Shown here: positions 45,533 through 58,575 of the stretch, one piece after another | How positions within the stretch are numbered: the stretch's first letter is position 1 | Layout of the letters: each line of letters starts with the position of its first letter | From: Zygnema cylindricum | Taxonomy: Eukaryota > Streptophyta > Zygnematophyceae > Zygnematales > Zygnemataceae | Direction of reading: 5' to 3' | Assembly (NCBI GenBank): GCA_037447655.1 | Contig: JBBHKE010003409.1 | Location: forward strand, 64,001 to 128,000 | DNA length: 64,000 nt | Program-made: the position numbers and the translations under genes | The notes under the pieces: generated by a model | Told to the model about the DNA's origin: nothing | Databases searched by the model: none | What the model saw: the letters and a program-made list of their open reading frames with translations, nothing else

Positions 45533-46312
45533 GGGTGCGTCTCTATGTACTTCAAACTTAGAGATTTTTTTTTGTTTTTTAGCGCAGATCCGACGAGCCC
45601 GGATTTCGGGTGTCCTTATGTGTACCAAACGAAATTGTCACTTAAGGGCGTGACAATTGTATACGTCGACAACGCCATTGACGTTTGTCAACGTCTACAA
45701 TCAGTGATGACGCACGTTATTTTTCGTAACCGCTTGTGACGTCGCGTGACTTTTCGTGACATTGTAGACCTATCGCCCTCCAACCTGTGCCGTTTCACGA
45801 TTAAAGAAGATGTGTTTTGCCTTTGCGTTTATTATCGCCTCGACGTGAAATGGCATCGAAACCTTGAGACCCCTGCAAAAATAAATTCCGTACCGGATAG
45901 AAACGGACAAAACAAAACAAACTGTGTACTTCTCTTTGTCGTATTAAACAAAAACGGACAAAACATAGCGAATCGTGTACACTTCCACGTCGTTTGAAAT
46001 CGTTTGAAAAAATTCAAAAAATACAACACGCGCAAATATATGTTCCTATTTGTTTATAGAAAATCCCTAATTTTAAAACACATCGCGCATGTGTTTTAAA
46101 CATAAGGTTGAAGATGACGTTTTTTGTCGTCGAGGTTGGTCGAAAAACACAAGTCGACAACAAGTAGTACATCTTAAATTCGATGATGACGCAAAATGTA
46201 CTTATCTTTTTCTCTATTTTTTTGTACGGTTGAAACCTACGCAGTACGGCTCTAAGTTTTACAGTAGAACAACAGAAAAAAAAAGCTTACTTATGCACAC
46301 AGAGACGCACCG
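45533..46312. mobile_element. E-type element copy 3, nested beside F2
   Basis: Starts GGGTGCGTCTCTATGTAC and ends (in reverse) CGGTGCGTCTCTGTGTGC; TTA at 45530-45532 and 46313-46315. 780 bp, same length and inverted relative to the copy at 17488-18267. It shares its left TTA with F2, so it inserted at F2's target duplication. Confidence 0.88.
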
Positions 46313-46796
46313 TTAATTTTGCTACTTTGTTTTTTAGCGAAGATTCTCCGTACAGATTTCAGAGCATTCGGGTGTAAACGCAAATAACCTGTCACTTAAA
46401 AAAGTGACTTACGTAGACGTGTACAAAAAATTGTGACAAATGAAGTGGTACATAAAATGAGGCGAAACTTCCACTCGCCTTCAATTTGAGGCGTTTCACC
46501 GCACGCTGTACAATTTTCGTGACTTCATAATGTCCGTACGCCACATTGTCGACGTGTCGAAACCCTAAAATACCTTTCGCTGTCGCACTGAATTTGCGGT
46601 TTCGTTTTTCGTCTTCCCACTTGCCGATAGGTGACCAAATTTTTTTCATACGTCGTTGTGTGAAGACACGTGTTTTTGAAAGAGAGGCCCCTGTACGGAA
46701 AACAGTATGCACAGGCTCCGCGCACAAAAAATGTAAAAAAAAGTAGACACGTGCGACAGTGTGTGCCTCTTCGCTCACCTCATTAGACTTTATTTC

Positions 46797-46820
46797 AAAT
46801 CACCTCGCGAGGTGATTTGA
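46797..46820. repeat. 24-bp perfect palindrome in F1
   Basis: CAAATCACCTCG and its reverse complement back to back, the counterpart of 45273-45298. Confidence 0.95.
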
Positions 46821-47056
46821 TGTAAAGTTTGAACATGCGTTGAAAGGACGCGAAAGTGGGTCAAAATGCGCTAAACAATAAATTGTATCGCGGTAGACGA
46901 CAAATTCCTATGCGTATAAAGTTTCAAGGTAACGCAACTTGTATGGTGATAATCTCTATTTTTTGGTACGGCTGCGTATTTTCTCCTTTTTTTCTAAGTT
47001 ACGGAGGAAAATGACAGAAAATAACTGTAACTTTAGCACATGCGAAAATACCCTTA

Positions 47057-49395
47057 GTCATTGCTACTTATCGACTGTACGACCGGGGCGCTGTGAATTT
47101 GTACAACTTGCGCACGTAATTAACAAATTACTAATTACTGGAAAAAATACAAGACTGGAAAGCACGTAAACAAAGTGTGCTAAAATTAGCCGTACAATCT
47201 GAAAATCGGTGGCCGTGGATTGGTTAGACGTCTACCTGCGCGGAATCATGACCGAAAAAAAGTAGAAAAACAAAAAAAAGACTAAAACGAATTTACCAAA
47301 CGAACCTGCGACCCTTGATCTTCGGACATCCCGCTAAAAGCGAACCGATTTATACCACGTGAAATTAGTTAGAATAGAAGTGGAGATTTGGAGCACTGGA
47401 ATTTGTAGTTGTGTATCAGGTAATTTCATATCGCGATGAGCCTGATATCATTATATCGACATATCGAGTTATGAGGGGCGGGAGATATATCGCTCTAGGA
47501 CCAATAAATAGTTATCGGGATAAATTTGGTAGGAGGTGAGGTCCGTACAGTTTCAGTGGGGAAATAAAATACGAAAAAGTAATGAGGTATCTTAAGAGAG
47601 AAGGGTAGCGGGGGGGGGGGGAGGAGGAAAGAAATAGATGGGGAGACATCTTCTAACATTTTTTCGCAATCCATTCCCAACCAATAAATGGAGGTTTCGT
47701 GATAGTCGTCGACCTCATAACTTGTCGCATTACATTGGTAACTTATCACATTATTAGCCTTATCGATATACGAAATCAATTTGTCGATTGTCGAGAAGAG
47801 GTCCTCGATAAAAAACATTAGTATACTACCCTCATCAACTTTTAATTCGTAAATTCTATGCGAACTGCCCAAAAAATGATATTTTATACGGATATTGTGG
47901 TGCTCAATGTCAAACAGAAACCTCTTATTTTCAAATTTTAGATTCGATAAGTTCCTTGGTTAGCTCGTATCGAGTATATTCCTCGATATTAATTGTACGC
48001 AATTTTCTTAACTATTATTTTAATGATCATTTGGGTTCATATAACCCCTCATTGTTTAGGCTTGTTATAAACAAAGGTTCAATGTCATACAATTATAGCT
48101 TTTTATAATCATTTTAGTGTTGCGAATTGAAAACTAAAAAAAAAGCAAATCTGGTAACCCCAAACATCGTTTCTTGTCAACGTTCACTTGTTTTACAAAT
48201 ATCATATTGGGGTATATTGTTTGTATGTCCACGGCACAATAGTACAAATTCATACAATTACTAAAAGTTAGTGATAAATATCACATTCTAACCCATAGTA
48301 GGTAAACATATTATGATACATTATACGACGACTCGTCGATGACTTTACGAGGTAAAAACCAGAAATAAACTTTGCATTATTGTTTTGGTTGGCCCATACG
48401 CAACAACTTATGATCAATGGATATCCTTACATGTCGTTGCGAACGATAAAATATGGTACAAATTTGGGAGCGTTTTTTGCAAAGGGTAGTTTTACTTAGA
48501 CAAAAAACACGTACAAAGCTTGCACATGTCTTATACTTATTAACGAGATAAAATATAGAATATATGACTTTTTATAACTTGTCATGATCCCAGGATCCCC
48601 ATTAAAATTCAATTGTTATACAAAAATCTTATGGTAACATATCGTTGATATTTTAGTATAATATACGATATTGTTTTGCGATTAATAAAAAACGTTGAAA
48701 AACGTTAGTATGCTACTGGTTTTGTACTATTGATGTAATGTTTTTTTCCTAATGTCATTAGAAAAGTGTGAGCTGTGTAAATAATCATCTATGCATTAAG
48801 TGTTTTTATTTATTCATATGACAAAAATAACTAAGGCACTATTAATGTTGTTGATGCTAATATCGATCAACTGTGGAGATCAAAATGTTAATTCTCGATA
48901 GACACTTCATCGCATGGTGTTGACAAACAACGCAAATAACTGATATTTGAGGCGATGTAGTGTATTGGAAAATGTTATCATAATAGTATTAACGCTTGAC
49001 AATTTATTCAGTTTAAAGCTTTTGTCACCTGTTAGGGTTGTTTACCTGTTTGTAAGCCATTACCGTGGGCGCCCTTGGATTTTCAAGAGTTAAAGGAAAA
49101 TAGTATAAAAAGAGTAAATACCTTATTGCTTCTTGTAAATAATACAGATAAAACACAAAAGTATATTAGTAAAATGTAATAAAATGACCGAGTTGTTTTA
49201 TTGTGAGGTAGCATATCATATCAACACGAAGATATATCGCACGACATCGTCACATCGCATCGTGTATGTTGACATTCATCACATCGTCATATCTGGTCGA
49301 TGATAATCGATCTACATCCCCTCGAGACATCGTTCCCCAATGTCAGGTCATGGTATCCAAAGCGATACGCAACCTTGTTTCGAATTATCAACATT

Positions 49396-49398
<3 letters not shown>
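47057..49398. other. AT-rich intergenic, no gene recognised
   Basis: Contains ATATCG-rich stretches near 47430-47500 like the H elements and a G-run at 47610-47620. No credible exon. Confidence 0.5.

Positions 49399-49475
<77 letters not shown>
49399..49475. repeat. (TA)n microsatellite
   Basis: About 38 uninterrupted TA units; the overlapping YIYI frames are artefacts. Confidence 0.98.
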
Positions 49476-49482
<7 letters not shown>

Positions 49483-52400
49483 TTATTTTGTATCAAATCG
49501 GAAATGCCAATTTTTCAGTTTTTGTAAACGCCACAAGGTTGTTGTTTTAATAGTACTACAAATTTTCTTTAGATATTCTATTCATAGGTTACAAAACTTT
49601 TAATTGATATTTTGGACTAGCCTACATTCGTAGAATCCCTCATGATTAAAGGTTTTTCGAAAAGGCGCATTATGATGAAATTTATTCATTTTATAAAATT
49701 ATTGTAACCCTAAAAAGTATGGGTTTGAAAGCTTACAAAAGCCCTAAAATACCCTCGCAGACCCCGGGATAACCCTTATATAATCCAGAAAATATGAAAT
49801 CCCCTAAGAGCCCTAAAACGCCCTTTAAAAAGTTGAAAACAAAGGCTAGAATATAGAATTACGCGTCAAAACTTGTTTCGCACGCAACCCTTGTTTGAAA
49901 TATGAAAACAAGGTACAACTTACTTTTTAGCCGAGCATTGTAAAAGTACTAATATTTGTACAGTTTTGTTTACTGATATCCGTACTAATATCTTATATAA
50001 AAAAACTTGCATTTTCGCGAATTTAAAATTCGTTCATAGTTGTCGCCGTGGATAATATGCTATAGTTGTACGGACGTGGTAGTGATCACGTTACTATGCC
50101 GATATGCTGTTCAAGTCAGTCCCTTAAATAATGTAATTTTTTTATGATTCCTGGCCAGATAAAGTTTTTTTTAATGTTGAATGAGTGGTACGCTTTTTCA
50201 ATTCATTAAATAACCAATAAATGCGTTCCGAATTCTCAGATTGCAGCAGTCATGATACAGATAACTCCAACTCCAGTCTGAGCTGGCAGTACGGATCACA
50301 AAACGTATCTCATTTTATAATTCTTTGTAGATTTTATTCCAGAGGTAGACGGCGAAACACGAAATCCGGTACCTTGGTCGAGAGGATTCAAAGGTTTTTG
50401 TCCCTTTGGATCGGTCTGTATCTTAAGGATATTCGTGATTCTATTAGATTGTTGTGTCTTATTGATCGTCAGGGAAACCTGTCTCGGTCAATGCATCCGA
50501 TTCTAGGGAGAAAGTACGTCTGTACGAAAAGCTAGTATTGAAGATCGGATTTTTACGTAAGATATCTGATTGTTTCCTTATGCATAACGTTTTTAGTATG
50601 GTAAAGGTACGGTACTTTCACTAACTTTTTCACATGGCCACTTGAGCTTAGGGTTTCAGCAGAAACACAAGAAATCGGATCCGAATCTTTTCATTAAGTC
50701 AATTTTGACGGTCAGGATTAAACTGCTGGCTTCCTCAATCGAAGATTTCCGACGGCTGCTTTCCGCAGGAACCCATGCTTCAAATCTGACGACTGTCGAC
50801 GTCATTCAGATAAGATTTTATGACCGTCCAGATTTGTATTGACGGCAGAGATCTAGTTTCCCGATTTCAATGACAGCGTCGACATGCAGCGCGGCCGTGA
50901 ACCTTCTATCGTGCAGGGGACTTCCGTACAGAAGTTTTAAACTCTTCTCTGACAGCTGCGAAACGATAATCCATAATTTTGTTGTCTTTTTAACCTTTGA
51001 AATTTTCGCCCTCCGGTCAAACATCCGAAGTTTGAACCACCTGTGTCGTTTTCACGGATCTTTTTTTCGAATGAAAATCTTTCACGGCGATGAATCGATT
51101 TGTCGAGACTCAATCGCAGCCGTCCGTTCGTCCTCAAAGACGGTTTCAACAGTAGGAAATGTACGGGCGAATCGCGAGATTTTCGAGACCGGTGATTCTG
51201 TACTTTTTTGTCTTCTGTACTTCTGTTCTTGTTCTTGTGTCTCCCCTAATTGTCAGTGGCTGGATTTAAACGGTCCCCCCTTAAACCTCCATCGTTTAAA
51301 CTATCGTCTAAACGGTTCATACAACCGTTTCATACGATTAAACCATTTTTAAGCTTGAAATGTATGTGCAAAATTCGAAATAATTGGTGCAACATCAAAC
51401 GCATGTCTCGATGACCTAAATAATGCCTTTTATTTTCCCTTTTTTTTTTTTTTTTAACCTCCTCCGTGCGCCATTTAATTTTCTTCCCTTTTGCTACTCT
51501 ATTTATGGAAAAAATGCTTTCCTACGAAGTCCAATTTAAACTTAAAATTTATTAAATTATAAAATCTCAATTATTCTTAGATTCGAAAAAATAGGGGCAT
51601 AAATTTGTAGTTATTTAAAGTCAATATGAGTTGAGAAATACAGAACTCAAATTATTAATATTTTTGTAGCTTACTTTTTAAACCACATCGTTTATATTCA
51701 CCTAAACTGTAACCGTTCAAACAAATTTGTCATTATTGACCAAACGTTTAAACATTTTTTTTTTAAATTTAACCGTGATATGACGTCACCATAATCATAG
51801 CATTAAACCTCCCAAGGTTTAAAACCCGCCGGTCGATAAATTAGCCATTTTGGCATTTTCTCAAGGGTCCGGCCAAAAACACTTTTCTCAACATTTTTTT
51901 TTTTAGGGCAAAAATAGAACCTGGCCAATAGCTGACGAGTATGCGACGAAAAAAACTTTAAGGGTTGCATTAACATTTTTCGTCTGGAAAATCTTGTATG
52001 CGATCCGATTCGCGGTCTACTGTACTGTAGTCTTGTACAAAGACGTACGGCATTATAGTAATATGACACGTGTAGGACGTCAGGTCTTTCTTGTTTCTTT
52101 TTAAAGATTTGCCACGTCTTAGAGGGTTGCACACAGTGCATCCGTACATCTATTGATGCGATTCTGTATCTCGATTTCGAGCAGATTAAGTGTAACAGCG
52201 ATCCGTACAGTTGTGCCACTTTATCGTATAGGTGTTTTAATACGCCATAAAAGAGTATTTAATTATTTTATGTGTGCGCTATTACTGCCGTTACTGGCCA
52301 AGTAACAGCGTAATAGACCGTACAGAAATACGTGTAAAATGTACTGATAAAAATTTTCGTACGACGACGAGGTTTAAAGTACAGTACAGTACTGTACTTT

Positions 52401-53473
52401 CTAGTAACACTAAAAATAACATCACGCTATTTAAGTAGCCATAAATGCGCTGCTTTAGGTATACTTGCCATCGACTATTTTTCGCAATGATTGCTGCGAT
52501 TTGTCGCATTAGCGATTTCGAAGCTCGACAAGTACCTCTGCCCGAATCCTTCTAAAAATGTTTTTTGGACGGTTTGAGTCAGTCCGCTCTCAAGATCCTC
52601 CCGCTAACACGACAAACCTCTGCTTTATCGCGTATATCAAATCCAATCGTACGAACAACTGTCGTTTTCTCCAACACCTTAAATTCCATTCGCTCCACTG
52701 TTCCCTCCGTCCAGTTGAAGTACCGTACGATTTTTTTTGTCTTTTTATTTTAGCACTTTCTCTCGCCCAGAGATCCCGCCGCATCCGTGTCACTGTCTCT
52801 GTCATTCTCTCTCCCAAAGATTCTTAAATAGACAGCTCCGCATGCACCTTCGTCACTACGCGACAAAATCAGGCGGAACCCCGCTTAGTAAATACAAAAA
52901 AGGATTGTCGCCGTCCTGCCGAACCAAAAGACTCGCATGCCGTCGGTTTCTCCACCCTTATGCGAGAATCTCTCTCGGCCAATCACAGCGTCCCTCGAAA
53001 ATCGCGCATTTATTTGCGGTCGTGATTTAGACGCGAAACAGTATCTGCGGCGGGGAGCGAATTAACCGCACAAGTACGAAACATGTACGACACAGGTGCG
53101 CACAAAATCTCGAGATTCAATCCGATCCTGTCATATGTGTACGTAAAATCTCAACGCTCACCGACCAAATCTGTCCTTTACAAGAAGGTACAAAGGCTGT
53201 CGTCGGCGTCCTCCATTCCCAAGAAAACGTCTTCGTCACCAACCCTCCCATTCCCTTCCAAAAGCTCAAATACGATAAAATTAGGTAAAAACAAGAGAGC
53301 GAAAGAGACAAACTAAAGCTAAAATCCTTGTCGTAATCCTATAAATCATTTTTCCTCGTTTCTCACTCCCTCCCAATTTCTTCCCCAATTTCCGGACAAT
53401 TTTCCCTCGATTTTTCCGCCCAATTTCCCGCGCTCCAATCCTAAGTTCCGTAATTCTCTATATTAGAAAGGAC
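49476..53473. other. Intergenic, no gene recognised
   Basis: Frames of up to 160 codons (50870-51352 plus, 51803-52219 minus) lack family motifs. 49690-49830 has CCCTAAA-like words. GTTTAAAC-type words cluster at 51285-51345 and 51675-51830. A 12-bp-arm GTAC palindrome lies at 52376-52400, and a run of 26 A at 53474-53499. Confidence 0.5.
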
Positions 53474-53780
53474 CAAAAAAAAAAAAAAAAAAAAAAAAAC
53501 AAAAATGTGCGATCCGTGGCTCCAACGACAGGCTCTTGAAGCGGCTGCCACGTGGCACTCCGCCAGAACCTCTCCTTCCGCCTCCGCCATGGCCTCTCCC
53601 GCCGCCACTAACCCATCAGCTGCCACGTCATCACCCTTCCTCTTCAACCTCCTCTCCCCCTCCACGTGGCAAGATCCCCTCCCTCGAGATCTCTCCCGCC
53701 ACAATCTCCCCTCCTGTTTCGTCTCCGAAGCTCCTGCCACGTCAGCATCTCCCTCTTCTAGGTGGACACGTCAGCAGTCT

Positions 53781-53968
53781 CCTCTCCCCTCCCTTCCCTC
53801 CCTCACCTCCCTCTCCTCCCTCCCCTCCCACCCCTCCCTCCCTTCCCTCCCCTCCCTCCCTTTCCACCTCTCCCTCCCTTCCCTCCCCTCCCTCCCCTCC
53901 CACCCCTCCCACTCCTCTCTCCCTTCCCTCCCCTCCCACCCTTCCCTCCCCTCCCTCCCTTCTTCCCT
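53781..53968. repeat. CCCTCC pyrimidine tract
   Basis: About 190 bp with almost only C and T on the plus strand. Overlapping frames on both strands are Pro/Ser/Leu or Gly/Arg/Glu low complexity. Confidence 0.95.
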
Positions 53969-54377
53969 GCCACGTGGCACTCGCTCAGAGGACCTCCCTT
54001 TGTTTTTTTCCGACTCCCCCCCCCGCCGCCCCCCCCCCCCTCGCCCTCCCCTCTCGCAAAACGACAAAAAGGGGACGCCACGTGGCAGCCGGAGAGCGCA
54101 GCGAGCAGAGCTGCAACACGAGGGACTCCCCCGCCTCCTCTATGGCCAATGAGAACCTGCCACGTGGCACGTTTTTGGGGGGCGGGGGAGCTCCTCCTCC
54201 CTGCGGACCTCCCCCCTCCGGAAATCCCGGAAGGTTTCCGGGAATCCCGCGGAAAAAACCCCATTTAGACCCCCATTCCTCCGAAAATGGGGGAGAGGGT
54301 GCCACGTGGCAAGCCGGGAATGGAGGGGCCGGAGGATCCGGAGGATCTCCCTCTGCCACGTCAGCATTGACCGACGG

Positions 54378-54379
<2 letters not shown>

Positions 54380-54419
<40 letters not shown>
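54380..54419. repeat. Run of 40 G
   Basis: Homopolymer; it can form stacked G-quadruplexes. Exact length is prone to sequencing error, which makes any frame across it unreliable. Confidence 0.95.
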
Positions 54420-54420
<1 letters not shown>

Positions 54421-55236
54421 GGGGGAGGGGGGCTGATGGGTGCTGACGTGGCAAGTACGGCTACTGGATCGAATCCGACGACGGCGACAGCTGGCAATGT
54501 ACGGACGGCGGGTGACACGTGGCAGCAGGAGAGTGGCTCGCGGGAAGTGACGTTACCCCCCCCGTGTTGTACCCGGATGTGCATTTATTTCTCTCTCCCT
54601 TGTGCTAAACGACAAAGAAGAGCCATGGCCGCCAGTTGCCACGTGGCGTCTTATCCTACGGCTGTGACAGATGTCACGTCTTTATCGTCCGTACCGCGTG
54701 CGGAGGAGGGGGAGGAGAGGGAGAGGGCGGAGAATCCGGGAAATGATGGTGTGACACGTGTCACAAAGAGCTGTCCTCTTGTGGGTCGGAAGGAGGGAGA
54801 GACGTCACCTGTTTGTCATTTTGTGGACAGGTGGCGCGTGGAGGGGGATCGGTACGGAGGGGAGACTGCCACGAGGGCAGAGATGAGAGAGAGAGATGAT
54901 GGTGGTTTTTTGTCTTTTGCGAGAGAGAAGAAGAATTTGTCGTTTGTGAGGGAGAGGGAGATTTTGGCGGGATGTGGACGAGAGTCGGGGATCCGACAGG
55001 TGGCGGCGGTGAAGGAGGAGGAGGAGGCGGAAGGTTCTTGGAAGCTTCCGGTGAAGGAAAATGACTTTTTTTGGGGTTCGAAAATGGGGTCTTCGACAGA
55101 CGTGGGAATATTAAATTTGGGAAATTTCGAAAATTCGGGAAATTTGAAAAATTCGCGAATTTTTGGAGATTCGAAAAATTTAGGTGTCGTGAAGATGGAA
55201 ATTGGGGCAAGTTTGGATCTCGATCTCCGACTTTGA

Positions 55237-57969
55237 AAAAGAAAATTAATGTGTTTTTTTTTTTTTCGGTTTTTTTAGTATTCTTTTTGTTTACTTTTGC
55301 AGAAGTTGTTATTCATTTGTAAGAACTTATGTGAGTTTACACTGAATTAGGAGTTGTTTTTTTTTTTAAGTTCTTTTATTGCTTTTAGTAGATATTATTT
55401 TCAAACCAAGTTTTTTGTTTTTTTTTTTCAATTTCTTTCTGTTGAAATCAGATAAGTGCTGTTTATTTTTTATTTTTTTTCTAGCATCATAAAGCTAAAA
55501 TATACCAAAAAAATAGATTTTAGGACGTAGTTTATTATCTGATCGAGAAATTAGTTTAGAATTCATAAGTTTTTTTTGTAAAAGTTTTTTTTTTTTTTTT
55601 TACATTACAAAAATTCATTTCTTTTTTAAAAATATATCTAATTTATTTCAAAACAGGGAAGGAAATGTAGAGCTGTATAAATTATTTTATAATATTGCAT
55701 TATAAAATAAAATACAATAAAAGCTGTTATAAACCAAAAATGTCTTTTGTTGTTTTTTCTCTTACATATATATATTTTTTGCTTTTGTTTTTTTGTTGCT
55801 TTCTTTAGGTGCTTTGGTTATAATATGATTTTAATGATTTTGATGTGATTTGCAATTTTTTTTTCACAAGTAATTTTTCAGTTAGTTTTTTTTCTTTTTT
55901 TGCCCTTTTTTTTCTTTCCTTTATTTTGTTTTGTTGTTTCTTTTTTACATTTTGCTCGTTTACCAAAAAACATGTTTATTTTTTGAAACCCAATCCTTTG
56001 AACAATTCCTTCAAAAAAGTATTTTTAATTTGTAGAATATTTGGATTAAAATGAGCAGAAATGGAAATTCTTAGAAAATTCTCGAAAATTAGCCTATTTT
56101 ATCAATATTTAGTGACTGTCTCTGAAGTGGTCAATAAAATTGAGCATTAAATTATTAAATTATTAAAAAGATTATTTAAACAAAAAACATTATTTCAACT
56201 TTAGTTATGTGGTTTTGGTTTAAGAATTTTCATTGATTTTCTTTTCCTTCCATTTCATCTTTCTATCTGAGTTTAGATATGTTGGAGGAAGAGGGAGAGG
56301 GTGGGTGAGAGGGAGAGAGAGGGAATTGCCATTTCGTAGCTGTTTTTGTGATTTTTGTTGTTTTCCACGAACTTTATAGCTTTGTCATTTTAGTTTCTTT
56401 CACTGAGTCCCAGGTACTCCGATGGTTTACCATCGTACCTTTTTAAAATCGTACTTTTTTTTAAAACCAACCAATTTTGGTGTTTTGTTCACCTTTGGAT
56501 ATCCTTTTTTCTTTCACTTCCCCTCACGGTTTTTAAACCACCCTCCGTTTGAGATCATTCGTGTGTTAGAGTGCCCACTCGATTAAAGTATTTTTTTGAC
56601 CCAACTTCTAAATTTTATCGTTTCACTCATTTTTCCCACATGCACGACCTCGTCGACCTTGTTGTCTTTTTATCTCACTTTTACTCTTTTGCCGTGGTGC
56701 TTCAATCACCCTCTTTTTTACCTCACCCACACTTCCTCTCCCACCAACACCCGCATTTTATCTTACCACCTTCGATGATCTCGACAGATGATGCACACTT
56801 TATTCGGTCGTGGGGCTTTGGTGCGCGTGATAAGCCTTCATCTCTCCTTTCGCGTTTGTGCGAGGGGAGGGGCTATTTTTTATAGAAACTGTTTCGCTTG
56901 CTGTCTACTTGGGTGGTTCTTAGCTTTTGCTTCCACGCTTGTCTCTTATTTTTTGGTTCGGGATACTCTTGTTCCTGTTACCATTGTCAGTCGTGGTTTG
57001 GATGCGATTTGCTGTATTTTCCTCTTGGTTTAGGAGAAACAATTTTTCACCCTTTCTACGAAGCGAGGCCTGCCCAATAAACAACTTTTGATAAGGTTTA
57101 TGATTCTCTAGGCACCCCACTTTTTCTTACTCAGGTGCTCGTTTCCTCCTCTAGGGGGTCCATAGTCATAGAAATTGTCTACAAACGTTGTTCTTTCCAC
57201 TTTATTTCATGCTTGCTCATTTTTTCAGGGCCTGGCCTGACCTTTGTCATCCACCTCGACTCTCTCTTTCAATCTCGCAACCATGTCGTTTAGCCCGTTA
57301 GCTTCCATTTGCTTCTTTTAGGGAAAATGTATTTTATTTAGGAGTACTACCGTTTAATGTTTGGCAACTTGCCGATTTGTTAGATAAGTCATTTGTTTGT
57401 TGATTGATTTAGTATGAAATCTTCGCCTCCATTTTTGCAATGTTATTTTATTCATGTACCCAAATGGTTTACTACAGTACCTCACTTTCTTTAACAATAT
57501 TAATTATCTTTTGGAGCACAAATAACAATAAGCTTTTGTTATCGTCACATTGAAAAATGTTTGTCACAACGTCATCTAATGTGTAGAATATAGCGACTTC
57601 ATTACACCATCAATCATTATAGGCGTCAATATTACTAAATCTACGCCATTTTTTTCCGGCTCTCTAACAACAATAATTTAAACAATATCTTTAATAATAA
57701 TACTTGTTTTGTACTTAACTCCAATACTTTAAACGGTTCAAAAACAGCCACGTCATTCCAAACTATTCCGCCCTTCGCTCCGCTGTTCCCACAAGCGGGA
57801 ATTAATTCAGTGCGACACTATGTTATATACATATTACACATACATATTATATGTATATATGCTTTATATTATATTGCATATTATACACAACACTATATTG
57901 CGACTATTCCCTCTATGGTTCCGGAGCCTGCATCAATCCTTTCCATTCTTCCCTTCACGCCACCTCAAT
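55237..57969. other. T-rich then AT-rich intergenic, no gene recognised
   Basis: 55250-56050 is rich in T-runs. 56570-57080 has short frames without motifs. A weak TA-rich segment lies at 57825-57900. Confidence 0.5.
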
Positions 57970-58575
57970 TCACACATCCCGTACCGCTATTAGTGTTGAT
58001 AAACATATTTTTTCGCCGCTTAAAAACATATCATCTCCGTACACACTTGTCCGATTGTCGACCCGACGGTGTCGATTAAAAGTCAAAATCTGGACCTTTT
58101 AATTGGCGGTACCAATCAAACCTGAACACGTCCACACGGAAAAAATACGATTTGTTTAACGTCGCAATAAAATATGAACACTACACCGTGTATCGCTATT
58201 AGTGTTAATATTTTTTTTCGCCACTTAAAACATCTTTTCTCCGTACACACTTATTCGATTCTGAATTTGAGACCGCCAATTGGAAGCTGAGAAGCTTACT
58301 TTTGAATCGCAACCGTCAGATCCATAATCTGACATGTGTGTGCGGAGAAAATGTGTTTTAAGTGGCAAAAAAAACATTATCACTAATAGCGATACACGGT
58401 GTACTAAATGCCTCCAATCGTTAGATCCAATAGATTGCGCGCCGTCAATCGGAAGGTGAGAATTTGAACTTACACTCGAAACCGTCGGATCAACAGTTTA
58501 ACGAGTGTGTACGGAGAAAAGATGTTTAAAGAGCCGAAAAAAACATTAACACTGATAGCGATTCACATCAACTCC
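57970..58575. mobile_element. K-family MITE (outer copy) split by K1
   Basis: The left part has CGTACCGCTATTAGTGTTGA and CTCCGTACACACTTGTCCGA, the right part ends AACACTGATAGCGATTCACA. Both are the inverted ends of the family seen intact at 58184-58401. The two halves flank K1. Outer limits are approximate. Confidence 0.65.
58184..58401. mobile_element. K1, 218-bp palindromic MITE with TA duplication
   Basis: Ends CACCGTGTATCGCTATTAGT and its reverse complement, flanked by TA (58182-58183, 58402-58403). The inverted repeat extends well inward (TTTCTCCGTACACAC). TA duplication and palindromic form fit Tc1/mariner-type (Stowaway-like) MITEs. Confidence 0.85.

Larger units (their letters stand above)
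44587..47053. mobile_element. PIF/Harbinger-like TIR element F1 carrying nested insertions
   Basis: Ends GGGTATTTTCGCATGT and, in reverse at 47053, GGGTATTTTCGCATGT, flanked by TTA (44584-44586, 47054-47056). F2 and E are inserted in succession ~28 bp from the left end; without them F1 is ~770 bp. GGG-starting ends with TTA duplication fit PIF/Harbinger MITEs. No transposase. Confidence 0.85.
53546..54808. promoter_or_regulatory. Array of ACGT (G-box/ABRE, C/G-hybrid) motifs in GC-rich DNA
   Basis: The palindrome TGCCACGTGGCA or a one-base variant occurs at 53546, 53968, 54077, 54158, 54300 and 54637. Hybrid TGCCACGTCA or its reverse TGACGTGGCA occurs at 53621, 53735, 54354 and 54444. Related forms at 53662 (CCACGTGGCA), 53765 (GACACGTCAGCA), 54513 (TGACACGTGGCA), 54672, 54752 (TGACACGTGTCA) and 54801. 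These are optimal plant bZIP sites. An open 566-codon frame (53536-55236) runs through but is low-complexity Pro/Ser then Gly and I do not accept it as a gene. The motifs may control an unrecognised gene or be part of a repeat. Confidence 0.5.

Noticed and set aside
49266-49603. YIYIYI-rich membrane peptides
   Set aside because: Translation of (TA)n; the same artefact occurs at 31404-31546 and 59901-60148.
50870-51352. 160-codon frame as a gene
   Set aside because: No motif, no plausible splice context, and an opposite-strand frame overlaps. Expected by chance in this length of DNA.
53536-55236. 566-codon open frame (and the overlapping 53505-54152 frame) as a protein gene
   Set aside because: Mostly Pro/Ser/Leu from the CCCTCC tract and poly-Gly from the 40-G run, with open frames on several other strands and frames at the same place. 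No domain, and the homopolymer makes the frame uncertain.
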